From assembly GCF_964275005.1 (NCBI RefSeq), contig NC_092686.1, positions 46,622,333 to 46,686,332 of the forward strand: a DNA stretch of 64,000 nt, written 5' to 3'. Origin of the DNA: Diadema setosum. Its lineage: Eukaryota; Echinodermata; Echinoidea; Diadematoida; Diadematidae. Positions 46,028-61,000 of this stretch are shown piece after piece. How positions within the stretch are numbered: the stretch's first letter is position 1; each line of letters begins with the position of its first letter. Under the pieces are notes generated by a model. It saw only the letters and a program-made list of their open reading frames with translations, did no database searches and was not told the DNA's origin. The translations under genes were made by a program, and so were the position numbers.

Positions 46028-49000
46028 TATCTTCTTACAAACTTTGTGATGTCAAAGAGGTGGAAAATGAAACAAGTTTGCTGTGGAAGCATTTTGTCAT
46101 TATCACTTCAGAGAAACCGTGTGATCATGAGCATGTTCTGCAAATGACATGTTCAATACACTCATATTTTCACTGAAGGAAAGACAGTATGAAGTCAGTG
46201 TGTTCATATCTATTCAACCCCAAGCCATGAAATGGCACAATTCAGGTTGGAGTGACTACTTACAGGGGTACATTAGAGACAAAAAATGAAAGCATTAGGG
46301 ATTTCACTATATGAACTTTCTGCCTCCCTTTAACTCTTACCAAAATATACTGCAACATCCCTTCCCTCAAAAAAAAAAAAAAAAAAAAAGTCCCTAAAAT
46401 GTGTATCCATGCAGGATTTTGATGTAAGGAAAAACCTGAGTCATTCCAGCAGCTATCACAGACACAAAGAATTCAGCATCAAATATCCGACAAGTCCTGA
46501 ATACTTTATCTCAGCGACAAGCAACACAGTAGTCGTTTGAATGCTGACATAGTTAATACTTGGCTTTTTGTGCTCTCTAGCAAGACATGAAGTTCAGTGA
46601 AAACAAGACAAACTGAAGCATAAAAGGCCATCTTCAACAGAACATGAGCCACTGAGAGGGAGGTTATGTAATCCAAAGTGTATGATCTAAAATATATTTC
46701 CTACAAGGGAAAAAAATACAAGGGCATTATGCCTACAATGAATAACTCATCTGCCAAAGACATGCTTTTTCCACTAAAAGTATTTTGATGCATTGATTAC
46801 TAAGAAGAAAAAAAAAAATGACAAAGACTGACGAAAAAATCTGGAAATGTAGTTGTTATACTATGAAAATGTAGATTTGATTCATGGAAATAGCCAATAC
46901 AGAGTAGATAAATAGTAGGCACAATGTGTGAGAGCAGGGTAACAAATGGTGGGACAGACAGATAGTATACAGAAAGAGATAGCTAGAGAGAGAGAGAGAG
47001 AGAGAGAGAGATGGGAGATGTATATAGAAGAGACACATCATAGAAGAGTTGAGAGACGGAGGTATGATTGATATACTTGATGTAGCAATCTCTTGCAGCA
47101 GCTTACGGATGATGCTACACTGGGGTACTGTACACACGGTTTATTTTGCTCGGCTTTGATTTTTCCCAGATCTATCAATCAGTCAATCAAGTCTATCAAA
47201 TCAATAAAAATCTATCAATCAATTAAGACACATGTATTGCATGATGCCTCCAGGGTTGGTAATTGTTAACTTTCTCTTAAAAAGGGATTACACTTCTTTC
47301 TCATTCCACCAATGTGGTTCTGAGTTGCAAATTCCATCACTCATGAAATTGTCATTACAAGTTTCAATTGGAGAAATACTAAATTTGAAATGTTAAATGC
47401 AAAATATACACCGTATACAGCACATAGCAGGGTAGATGGACAGATTTTAGATTAATGAAAAGACAGATGGAAAAGTACATACAAAAGTAAAGAGAGAGTG
47501 ATAGAAAGAAAGATAGTGAGAGAAATGGAGATATGAGTAAACATAGATACATAAAATGACACATACAATTATTTCTCTTTTAACCCGTTGAAGACTAGCC
47601 AATTTTGCTATAACACGCATTTCCCATAGACACCTGCCTGAGTATACTCAGGACTAGTCTTCAACAGGTTAGAGACGATGCACAGAATGTTGGTACTTAC
47701 GTTTCGCACTGGGAGTGGTGGCGGGGGGTTGTTGATTGTTGGGTCTTCCGGGAGATCCGGTCCCGAACTCCGAGAGCTAGAACTGCTCATGCCTGGTGTG
47801 GTATGGACGAACAGAAACAGAAGCAGAAACATGGATGAGGTGGAAAACATGATCTCTATCAGTCTGAGAGCTCTACCTCCATGACATAGGCCTGACAGTG
47901 AGAACACTGGTGTTTTTTTGAATACTGCATACGCCATATATTTAGCAAGTCTAAATTTTCGCAAATCGGGAATTACCCTACGATTTTGCGAGTGGTTAAA
48001 TTCGCGATCGTGGAGTACTGCTCTGAACGGAGAAATGGATATGTGTACGTCACATTCATATCGGGATCAGAGTCATGATTATTTTTGAGTGTCTTTAATT
48101 TCGTGAGTATCTCCTGACTCACCAATTCACAAAAATAAAAACCTCACGAAATATTTGGCGTACACAGTAGTCTCAGAGAGTCAGCTTCATACATTATTGT
48201 GTGGAAGATCAACTTACCTTCACGTTATACTTGACTCTTTGTGTAACAAGTTCGCATGCCCAACTCAGTTATGAACAGCTTGCCAACTTCGCATATTATG
48301 CTCAAATGCACAAACAAATTTGTTGTGAATATTGGCTATTGGCAGGAAAAATTAGGTATAGCTTTGTCATAGCATTAAACATCCCAACAATGCTTGCAAT
48401 ATTTTCTAAAGTCTTGCTGTACTGCATTTCTAGCATAAACACTTTAAAAAGTAACATGGCTTTGAAAAACAAAATGTTTATCAAAAGTGCTCATGAATTG
48501 TGATCTCAGAGTAATGTGCCACAAAGGGGGATTACATTGTGGTACACAAAGGGTTAATTATCTCATGTATATAATATGTCACATTCTTAGATTATATCAT
48601 ACACACAACTGCGATCTGCTGTGACAGGATTTGTTCACATTCATTTAAATCACACTAGAAAGAAGAGATGTGAAATCGGAGGAATACTGGCAAAAGGCTT
48701 ACTAACTGTCAAAACAAGCTTCGGAAATGAAAATCAAATATCTCTGCTGCGATATTTTTTTGAAATGGGATTCCAAACCTATTCACATGGAAATCATCAC
48801 TGACATGTACATCATTGCTATGAAACAATCTATTGGGAAATAAGAAAAGCAAGTGCTTGACAGGGATTGAAAGTTTCCTTCAGTCCCAATTGCAGGTCTT
48901 GCTCACTTCGTTCCTCTGATTAATATAAACTAATCTTATCACTCAATGTATCAGAAATCCTAAAATCAACACTGTCACTTAGAATGTACTTGCATATCAT

Positions 49001-52000
49001 ATCAGAAAGTGTGTGAATCATTACACTTCATACAACAAAAGCATGGAAACATTTGTATGATATTATTGGTGTTTTTCTTTTCTTTTCTTTTTTCTTGATG
49101 AAGAGTCAAAGTTAGGAAACAGGACAAAGTTTTTCATTATGATTTATGTCAGAAGAATTATCATTACAAAATGCATAATCATCAGTCTGTAATATATGTG
49201 AGGCTATTAATATAGCCTAGTTGTTTATGGACAAGCAGTACATGGTAAGCCTTTCGTGTGTATCTAAACAGCAGCTATCGAGTTTAAAAATTGCCTCTTT
49301 TTTAAAGAAACTTTTACAGCTTGGGCAAAACACAAACAAAATGAAATTTATAAGCAGCATACAGCAGCTTCTAGTTTATTATATTAACAAATATATGAGC
49401 GCAGATTCACTACACGTAAAATGTTCACGGTCTTATCGTGTATGTCAAAGGAAGCATACGAAAAAAGCAACTACAATACACTTTGTATTGGTGGGATAAC
49501 ACTGCCTTTTTCTCTCAGAATCAAGCATTTACAACAGCAAGATGTCTATTGAAGTGTTCTACAAACTTCTGCAAACATGAAAACAAATAAATGTCTGTGC
49601 AACTAGAGAGGGATTTATTACGTCAGGAGTAATTAGGATCCATTTAGGAAGCATGGGTCCATGCACTATAACACACAACAAAAGACAAATTAACGGAGCA
49701 AAGGTAAGATCAATCGAAATGATAAATTGTCTATTGCGGTGGCAAGTATTGTAAGCATAGATTTCATACTCCATGAATTCTGTTATAAAATCAATGCAAA
49801 GTCAACAGAATTTGTTTGTTTTCATTTTGCATTGTGTTAGAAAAAAAAAGTTGGATATTTGAATTAATCATTTATTTGTTTTAACTGTCAGATTCAAATT
49901 ATGCTGTGCTGAATTAGGTTGCTCAATTGACTTTGTATTTCATTTATGTATGAATACGAAAATCAGAAATCAAATCAAATCAAATTAAATCAATAGATGT
50001 TACGTAGTGACGGGTGAAGCTCTCCTTAAAGCTGGAAAAAAAAAAGCAAAGGAACCCTCAGTTCTGGGTTACCATTCTTGATTTGCACTAGCTAGCAATT
50101 AAGGCTATCTCGACTTTTCATTGTGAGCTAGAGAAGGATTGTATGATTTGAATATAAATTAAAAAGAAAAAAAATGAATGAATATATAAACTAAGGCAAG
50201 AAATGCTCATATTCCTACTTATTTCTATCTCCACAGAAACCAGACAGTAAGTGACAAAATTCAGTCCTCTTTTTCTCTCGTTTCTTCTCTCTAGCCTTCA
50301 CTTGGCATGGAGCATTTCATGATGTGTGGCTCAAAATTGATTTTAACATTTATGTCAAAGGGTCCCTTGAAAAAACAAAACAACACAAAACAAACAAAAC
50401 TGCTTGACCTTATGGAGAACTGTGTGGCCTACATTCAAGCACCCAGCATGTCGTAAGATACATTTCACAACAACAGAGGTGAGATCATCTCTTACAACAT
50501 GATTTATTTCAATTGTCGTTCTAGACTATGATGCATGAATTTACATTTTGATACTAATTTGATACTCCAAAAAGAAGGTGTGAAATGTGTGAATGGATTG
50601 CTTGCCTTAAATGTTGTTTTAGACCCATTTATTTTTTACACTTCCTATTCTACATAGTTTTCCCGCAGAAATTAAAAAAAAAAAAAAATCAACTCATTAT
50701 TTGAAATAAGTTCATATTGATTCATGCAGACGACAAATTTGGCAACACTCACTACTCCCTACTGCTGTAGATGGGGTCCAACACGGAATGCTACACATGG
50801 GACTGTGGAATACAATACACAGGAAAACACACACAAAACCCCCCTAAATTACAGGACAACAAAACCAAGGGAAATCAAAGAATGAGACGAAAATTGAGGG
50901 AGTCGGTTGCAAGGTGGATCTTTGCTGAGCAAGACAAACTTGACATCGGCGAGATCACATGGGGTAAAGGAAACAGAATCGTGATGGCCTCGCGTCCACA
51001 GTACATGTAGCTTGGACACGGGCATGCACTTACCAAGCTCAATATGTTCACTGGTCATTTACCAACGTATTTGAGCATCCATGCTCATTGACTAAAACAA
51101 ACGTAAAATGACAAAAATAACCCCCAAGGAAATCAAACACTGTTTATTAGCAAACTTGACAACTATGTGTGTTTTTTTTCTTTCCAGCTGAGATGCTCTG
51201 AATCAAAACTGCAAATAAAAGATAGCTAAACAAAGCTCTTCTTGGCATCCCTTTAATCATGTTTTCATGATAAAATGAAAATAATTTGCCATTTGATGAA
51301 ATATTTTCTTTGATGGTGTGCAGCAAAATTGCACTTTCTCATCAATTCCGAAAATCTCACCCAGGGAGACGTCAGGAGTCAGAGAGAATGGAACAAGGCC
51401 ACCAAAAGAAGTCATTGTCCGAGTCCGAGCACGAGAGAAATAAACATGCAGAATACATGGACACAAGTCCATGGAAAACGGTTAGTCAAACGACTTGGAA
51501 GGTCATCTGAAGCAGTAATCATGCGCCAATTTTTAAATGCTTGTGCTGATCATCTTTAAAAAAAAAAAATCTTATCCATGCATTATGAATGCATGCTAAC
51601 CTTTCTCTTTATTGACCTTTCTTTTTAATTCTTTGAGTAGTTTGAGATTGTTTTAGTGTTTATGAATAGCGTTACCCTGCACATATTAATGACTTGGTAA
51701 ACAGCTAGATTTCACAGACAACATATGGATGACATCATAGCTCCTGTCTCCGCAGGGGCATAGACAAGAAAGAATACATCACAAGGCATTCTTGACACTT
51801 GAATGAATGTGCATGGTGCAGAACAGAGACAACACAGATGGCAATCAAACAAGTGATGCAGGAGTGCACTACGAACTACCACACAGAGACAAATACAAGG
51901 ACACTGTCACATCGATCTCACTACCACCATTGTCATGAGAGAACTGACTCGGCAGCAAACAGCGAGTGGTGGAGGGAAGTTACGAAATGGAGGATAAAGG

Positions 52001-55000
52001 GCGGAGCTGCAACCTACGGTTGGGATCCATGCCCGATCCAGCAGAGCTGGGGCGCGAGCCGGTCTTGCGCGGGGGCAGCTGCGGGGGCCTGTCTTCCAGG
52101 CAGGAGGCAAGACTGTCGGCCGACATCCGGCTCAGGGAGGAGATGGAGGGACTCTCGCTGATGCGGGGCGACGGTGCGGTTCCCCCGGATACCTCTGGTG
52201 GTGTGTGGCAGCGGGATGGAGAATGGCAAGGATGAGGACGGGGGATCGGTGAGGGATGGAGGTTGGGTAGAGAGATGAGTTTGTGTCAAACATTCTATAT
52301 TATACAACACCTTAAAAGATTCTAGCGATCCAATTGGTTGATTGCTCATCATGTGACATGCATTTAAATGTGCCATTGCACGCTCTCTAGCTCTTGAGCC
52401 ATGCAATCTTGTTTGAACAAAAATGGATAGTGCACAGCTGATGTAACCAATTTACCTTGACTTCCGTGCTAAACTCTTGATCAACACGTAGTTTTTGCAT
52501 CATTGCATGCCTCTGACATCACAATAAACATACCTTTGCCTCTCACACACAGGTACAAGTGCACAATCAGTCGCTCATTTTACTCTCAACAGCTTCAACC
52601 GATCACTTTCTTTCGTGTGAATTTACTGTGCCACCTATTCTACTTTCATGTACTAAATTCAAGAATCAGTGTGGACCATGTCCGTTGACATCCTATGTGC
52701 TGTATAAAACAAATAGTGCATGGTCTTTCTGCGTGCAATGGATCAAAATTTCGCAATTGGTGGGAGATGAGGTGAACAATTCAACCTGACTTCACCTCAC
52801 TGAATAGAGAGCCCCTATCTTTCACCTCAAGGAAAATTTGTACCATCGCACTTGTGGCCATTAACTATTTACATAACACCAGCCTCTGGGTGGATTTTAA
52901 ACCCAGGGAAGGAACAAGCACACCTAACTCTCTTCTTCTCAACACAAGTTTGCCTGCTCAGTCAGGGGATGGTCTACTTACATTAACTGTGACCAGACAA
53001 GACTCATGAGACGCACATTATTTCAGTCCTGGGCTGGATAGTACAGCTACATGAAACATTCATATCATCTCATTCCAGCAGCAAGATTGGCTATCAGATT
53101 TACTTTTTTTTTTTCTCTGTGATATGAAATTGCCATAATCACTAAGAATCAATAAAAATCAATAGGCATTTCAGACACCTGCAGAACTATAAAAGATGTC
53201 TTAAACTTAAGGATAATGACCACATATGAAATTTACCTAACTGAATAAAAAAGAAAAAAAAAAAAGAGAAACAAATATCTGCTGGGGTCTCTTGTAATTC
53301 AACTCTGTCCTCCAAGTAAGTCACATCATTCTACCATCTCCACTACCTTACGCTGCCTCCGCAACAGCTCATAGAATCTGAATAATTTCTGCTCTGTCCG
53401 GTAGAAACATTCATGAAAACAACATCTTGCGAAAATATCTGTGTCCTCCTCATTCATGAAAATATCTGTAGGCAAAAAAATAACAGCTTCTACAGTAACG
53501 CAAGTGCTCTACAGGCTTTGCTTTCTATGTAATCAATGGATGTGAAAGTATCTTGAAGCACTGTCTGTTCCAAACAGACACAGTTTGTTTTTAGAACATT
53601 GGGTCTCTACATAATGCCAGGCTATTGCCCACTCAAGCTATACATCATCCACAGTCACTAGGTATTGTCCCCACCCTTCATCTTTCAATGACCGTTTAGG
53701 TGTGTGTATCCATGACAACGAAAGTGTGGTGGTCACCAGACTGAATATTGAATAAACGATAGAATATGGAACTGAAATTTCAAACACAATGTATAGTTTC
53801 CCCATACATTTTTGATAGACATCGCAAGGGCTATATAAACTCATGAGAATGCATTTATGAGCAGAATGGAAAAAGAAATGGGTATATCACTTTAATATCA
53901 CAGTGGTATTGGCTTGGATTCAGATATGACAGTTCATGCAAAAACTAAGTAACATTAGTATGAGAATTTCTAAATGTCGTTTTCATTTTCAAATTCTCTT
54001 CACAGGGCCAATATTATCTTTAAAAAAAAATATATATATATTTGGTCTGAAGACATTTTGTGCTGAGCTGGCAGTCATTAATGACAGGAACTGGACAAAA
54101 TGGAGAAAAAAATGAAAGAAAAAAAATAATTTTGGATTTCTCTTCAGCTTCTTACAATTGTATATGATACCTCCTACAAGGAGTCCGTACACGTGTCATA
54201 AATGGCATTATTTGGTATTCATGGGTGGTCCACATAAATCGATATTCATTCCCTGGCTGATGCATACATGATTTGAAACAATGAATCACCCGTCTGCCAA
54301 AATGTGCGTCAAAGCGTACGCTCATCAATTACTGTCAACTACACTTATTAACATAGAGATCAGTGATGAAGCTGTACACAATTCTTTACAGGGATTCTCA
54401 AATATATCCAAGCTGGGTCAGTCTTCCCCCTCCATGGTATCCCCACTCTATACCAAGTCTTTATGTAATGAATTATGATGAAAAGGAAGAGCATGACTAT
54501 TACAACATGAGGTGGAAATACAGAAGCTGCATCAGCTGCTCCTTGATTGAGCATTATGGATGTCCTTACAATAGTCTCAGAATCAAAAAAAAAGTCATGC
54601 CTGCAAATAATCTCGGTGCACATGGATGAATAAAATACTGTAGTTTGTGTCTTGCACTGCCAAATCAAGCTAGAAACACATTCTCATTTACATATCATGT
54701 TCTTTAAAAGGAATGTGTGAGATCCATTTTGACTGATAAAAATGTCTTTCAATATTTGATGCTGAATTGTAAGGACTTTCAGCAGTCTGTCCATCAATGA
54801 AATGCCTATTAAACTTACTAACTTGTGACTTTGAAATTTCTTCAACAGACAAAATGTCAGCTACTGTTTTTTGTGTTTTGTGCAACAAGTGAAAAAGTCA
54901 ACATTTCTGCTACAAGACTACGCCAACTCAAATATTCTAAGCATGTAGATGGATGGATGTACAACGGGCTAAGTGGATAGAGTGAACACTCTAACATATA

Positions 55001-58000
55001 TGTATAGCATCAATGGTGCATTCATTTGTCATTGTTGGGGGTGACCAAGATGTGACATAATTACCCGAGCCAGACGAGTTGGGGCGGGAACTGTTCTTGC
55101 GCGGCGGCAGGGCGGGGCGTTCGTCGGGAATGGACGAGGCCTGGCTGTCCTGAGACAGGCGGCTCATCGACGAAGCGACGGAGTGGGCGTCGGTGCTCGC
55201 ACGGTTGGTAGACGATGAGGACGACGACAAGGAGGATGATGACATCATGACATCGAGACCATCAGATGACCCCTGTGATTCCACTGTCACATCGGAAATC
55301 ATGAAAAAGTGATGAATTACTTGAAGAATGCTCAAGCAATGACACCTTCATCTGCTAAAACTATATGAACTTCTACTACAGCTACTATAAGCTACTATAA
55401 TTATCACCATTGCCATCTTTACCCTTATTCTTCTATGACAGTGCACTGAACAAAGAACGATGGAAAGAGAAAAACATGTTAGAAAATTATCAAACAAGCT
55501 CATGGCAAAATTATGGGAAATATTTCCAAGTTAAGTTGCATATTGCAAGAAGAGGAATGAACAACATAAGAGTAAACAGTGACTTTTAGGACCAACATTT
55601 ATATACTTGAGATTTCAGGTTGGCAGAAGAAGGGTTAAACAAGATTTTCTTGATCTACACGGGTGTACCTGAGCTGACACTGGAGAGGAGAGTGGGCAAG
55701 GAGTCCTTCCGTTTCGTCTGCTGCCTCTGTAAAGGCAAATCATAAGACAGAAAAGAGTCTAGTTTACAACCAAACAAGACGTAATGTACACAGAAAGTTA
55801 TTCAAAGTGCATGAAAAAAAAAGGCCTTTTGGTATAATGACAGCTAATGATACTTGCTTCAATGTTGTAAATCATTCAACCAATACTGCGAATGCTTTGG
55901 TCCATGATGGAGCCCCACATTGCATATCTAAATTTGTGGAATCATCAGCATTACATGACTGAAACCTGCAGTACTTCAACAGCCCCCTCTATGGACAGAC
56001 TTTATACATTTTTTAAGTTTAATAATAAAAAAGAGAATGAATGGAACACACAATATGCAGGCCATAGTCCCCACTTACAAATCATGGGCGTAATGCTGTA
56101 ACAAATACATCAGGAAATTATCTCTGAAAATGATTCATAAAGATCTTCGTTGGGTGAGAATGAGAAGAGCATTAAGTTGCCACTAACCCCAAAGTGTTCG
56201 AGACAACATAATGCCCTTCTTATTCTCGGTCGACCTCTTGATAATGTACGGGGTTCATAATAAACTTATAATCAACCTCTATCAAGATCATCTAGATATA
56301 TAGATACCAATAATTTATGGTGACATATTGTTTGTCATATTGCTCATTTGACATTCTGAAAAAGAACCTGACACAAACAGTAATGTTGTTTCACACCAGG
56401 GGCAGATTCAGGAATTCCATAAAGGGGAGGCGCCTTTATACAAAATCAAAAAGGGGGCACCAGCGCCCCCCATTTTTTTCTTTTTATTTCTTTTCTTTTA
56501 ATAAGAATCCCTCTGGATCCGCCACTGCATACTATACTTTTTTCTCTCTGTTAAAACGGCTGTTCTGATATAAACTGCACACGATACACGTGTACATGGT
56601 GATAAATATATTACTATGAAAAGAACATTACTACCTACTGTAATTAGAAACACACATGGAAGATGACCAAATGTACAGTGTGCTAGGGGTAATGATCACA
56701 CAAATGTATCCTACACAATGAAAAGCACTGAAATAAGATGTGTACACAACAGGAAACCTGCTTACTATACAACACACACAAAAAGTTTTGACTCTAGATC
56801 CACGAACCATTAGTGAACCCAAACTCTCGCGTTCACTGCACTTTGTAAACAAAGGGCTCAGCCAGATTGAACAATGCACAAGCGACATGAAAACAATGCA
56901 AATCAAGCCATGCACACATTCAAGATGCAAATGAAGGGAAGCAACAAATAACAACAACAACATAAAAATCTACATGCAAAACAAGACCTAGCTACAATGT
57001 ACACTATTGGTGACTACAACAGTAAGCATTGATTAACCAAGGACCACTGTTAGCACACCTCAAAGAATGTACAAAGTACGTGTTCCACTCTGCATGACGT
57101 CTTTCTACAGCTTCACAGAACAGTGAGTATATAAACATATCGCAAACATCAAAATAAAACATAAACTATTTTCTCTGCCAATATTACAACTGAAAACTGT
57201 CAGGTGAACATCTGGTTGTAAATACATTTGACTGGCACACAAATAGATGACAGTGGGAAATATAAATCAAATAAGAATTTAGAGTCAGATTGTTATACTG
57301 GGTGTTATGAGTACATTTTAACAAGTATTCCCTCTGCATTTCCTGACTGGCTGACTGGCTGAAAAGCAAAATAGATACATTGTACGTGAACACTTACAAC
57401 AAAAATCTGATAAAGATGCTTAGCTTTGATATTCCTATTTTGGTATTTTTGAGGATTTCAAATTCCCCAGACACAAAGCTTTATAGTGACAGATTCCAAG
57501 AACCTACTGTACCACAGAAAAAGAGACAGAGATTACAGAACAAATACAGCACTATAAGAATAATCATTTTTAGAGTTTATGTGCAGTCAAGTGTCAAGGA
57601 TATAAGGTAATAAACACTTTAACTTAATTCCAAACATCATCATGGAATTCCAAAACACTTCTTGAACTTATACATTTGAACTGGATGTTGAAAGGACATC
57701 TTGCACTTTTGAATGATTTTGAACAAACATAATTTTTCTCTTCTTTCAGCCATCTCGCCTGATTTCGGGAGATTCCTGGGCTCTCAACGTACATATGTAT
57801 GTAACGTGGTCAGTGCAATACAATGTTGAGTCACATATGATTATGCAACACAACACATTGTATGAGTACCATAACTTGCACTCTGCATATAATATCATCA
57901 TAGTAACAGTAGGCTAAAGCTTCAAATAAGCAACCTGTTTAGAATTAGACCTAACAGGGTTTAAGTTACAACAAACTGGTATCATACAGTTTACAGTTTT

Positions 58001-61000
58001 AGAAGTAAAGCAGAGCTATGAGAGAACCATATGTACAAAGTTGTGATCAATCTACATGATTTCTACGAATAATAAGCATGGAAATGAGAAAAAATACCTG
58101 TAAATAAAGAGGCAGCTTCAGTTCATGTATGACATGTCTCTAAAGCTGTACTTATCAGTTACAATGCTTTTAAAATAATATATGTCACCTCATTTTATCA
58201 GATCCTCTCACATGATTGTGATATGAGTTTTATTCAACTACAAAAAAATATCCCACCCTTTTGAAATCATTTTCATTTGTTTAATTTTGCTTGTAGAGTA
58301 AAGAAGAAACAACAACACTTTGTTGTCCTTGAAACAAAGGTTGTCATGCTGCCTACAGAATCAGAGGCACAATCATTTTGCACTGACAGCCTTTGTGCAT
58401 GTATCATATCATCTCCCTCATTTAGTTGCCTGAAATAAGATGGGATGGTGAGTTCAAATCCTGACTGCAACAAGGCAAAGACGGTGTGGAAGACTACAAA
58501 GCTGCATTCAAAAAAAAAAAAGGTGCGAAAATCTCAAAATCCTCAATGGTGGCTGCATTTACCACAAAAAAAATGTTGGTACTATCCTACTAATACACAC
58601 CTTTCTCATAAAAATTGTGAAAATGGATGCAGCTTTTGACACACACACTTCAGTTTGCACTTGTTTTCTATGGAAAAACACTCATCTCCACTGTATCAAA
58701 AGTGTCCAGAGAGCATAAGAAAGAAGACATAAACATTTCAACTGATGTGTTTTATGTTCACAAGTACTATGACTATAAAAAAAAAAAAAGTTTCCTCTGT
58801 GATTGCCCTTATGTACGAAACAGAGCTAAACTTGCATGAAATAATTTCGTAACTGTCAATCCTCTCAGGAAATGGTGATACTATGAATAGCACTATGATC
58901 TTATTCAGGAACTATTTATTGTCCATTAGAATCTTCATGAGGACCATCAATATGGTAATGATGAATTAAACATGAAATAATAGATGTTCTCTGTTCTTGA
59001 TGATATTTTTTAATACTTATCAGGCCTCAAGAGACAAGTGAAGACCAAACAATGGTCAGTAAAAAAAAAAAAGAAAAAAAAAAAAAAAGAATGCAAGTCC
59101 TGTACATCTATCTACAAAAAGGTGTTAGAGGTATTACGAAAGAATACCACATTGTAATGGAATGTAGTACACTACAGTTCGACCTCGATTATCCGGCCTC
59201 CTTTTATCCGGAAATCTCTATTATCCGGACGCGTTCACGCAGTGAAGGACTTTTTTTTTTCATCCAAAAATTGAGAAAAAACAGTGACTTTCATGGATCT
59301 ATTTCACTAATTTCATAGATGTGCATGATAGGTTTCTCAATATCTAATGAGGTAAAACATGATTTTCACATAAAGATATACTTTATTTTTGTGAAGAAGG
59401 GACTACATGCGCAGGCTAGCATAGATTACACCACCGTTGCGGGGTACGCTACCTGCCTAGCTGCCAGTGCACTGGGATGGCAGCTTGGACGGCAGCTATA
59501 TACATTAACATTGTGTCTCCCATATCCGGCCAATTCGCTTATCCGGATTAGCGCCGGTCCCGACATGGCCGGATAATCGAGGTCAAACTGTATTGTTCAA
59601 AGATGCAGCACACTGTTTCATGAATGGGTGTAGATAACATTGAATCATTATCAAAGTTTTTGCAGTAAATGGCAGTTAAATTAGTAACAAGTCATATGAT
59701 TCATATGTGTAAGTCAAACATAATGTGTCAAATGACAAGGTTTTATAAATGTTAAAAAAAAAAGAAGAAAAAGAAATAAAGTGCAAACAAAAGTAAAATA
59801 AGCTGAAACTCATCAATATTCTAAGTTGCATTTCACTGTTCCTTGGCTTGGAGCAGATTACATTGCATCATTATAAGTCTTTGCATAAAATGGCAGTTAA
59901 ATTAGTAACAAGTTACATGATTCATATGTGTAAAGGCAAACATAATGTGTCAAAAAACAGTTTTTTGTAAATGCTAATAAAAGGAAGAAAAAGAAATAAA
60001 GTGCAAACAAAAGTAAAATAAGTTTAAACTCTTCACTATTCTAAGTTGCATTGAAAGAGAAAGAGATAGATATGGGCTGTATTATGAACTTCTGAAACAT
60101 GCAATGCTAGTTACCACATAGTGATATACAAATGAAAGGTTTATATCAGCTATACATCTCTATTTCATTACAAATATCTCTTTTAAAATTCTCTCCATTA
60201 TTTGCAATTCTTATACATGAGAGTTACACTCTGATTTTCAATTTGAAAAACTGGACATGGACATCTTAGTTTACCTATGTCGACTATCTCTGCCCCCCCC
60301 CCCCCCCCCATTGAATACTTGAAAGTGAAAATGGCACTAAATGTTCAAGTTGTTAGGACACCATCAATATAAGCAGTGACACTATGCACCAGACTTACAC
60401 AATGTATTGTGTATGCTTCATTTGAAAGGATGCGAGTTTGTACTTATATGACGTCCACAGAAACTAGGTTATGCGTATGTGTAACATTGATATAGATACA
60501 GTATGCAGTACATGAGGTTTCGGAATAGATAAGTTTTTAGAACTGTGTTTAAATTGTGTGACATTGTTCAGACACATTAAACACAAAGACTGATGGACAG
60601 ACAGGCAGACACACTGACACACACTTACACAGGAAGTTAAATTTCAGTGATACAAAAATGATGCATAAAGAAGATATACTGGACAAACCAGTTACATGGT
60701 ACAAACAAGTACACAATGTGTGGGACTCACAAGTCAGAACCAGCATACATGGCAAACTATCTAAGTCTGAGTATGTACAATGCATCTGACTGACTGGAAG
60801 TCATTTTGATCACATTTCAGTGCAAGGTACAGTGTAGAAGAATGGAATCCACAGACTTCATCTGTTTTCAAGTGATCAGTGTAAGTAAAGACTTTATAAT
60901 GAGGCATCAGAGTGCATACCTCACTGGAGAAATGGGAGAAGTGAAACCAACTTTTTCAAGATCAATCATGGTGTCAAGCCTTCATCAGGAAAATAAACCA

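Larger units (their letters stand above)
36572..47700 (-). other. Large intron of the proline-rich gene
   Basis: An 11.1-kb intron between the last two coding exons. It contains a TTTACTGTAAAAGTGG-type MITE, a GAT/AAT minisatellite, a 567-bp foldback, poly-C and poly-C/A runs, TTAA-element copy C, (GA)n and a short CCCGTTGAAG-type MITE. No additional exon was convincing. Confidence 0.7.

Noticed and set aside
51257-51510. Possible exon with GEIFGID or hydrophilic plus-strand ORF
   Set aside because: No paired splice sites in phase with the minus-strand gene and no recognisable family.
58441-58500. B-box-like GAGTTCAAATCC as a SINE
   Set aside because: An isolated match without A box, body or tail.
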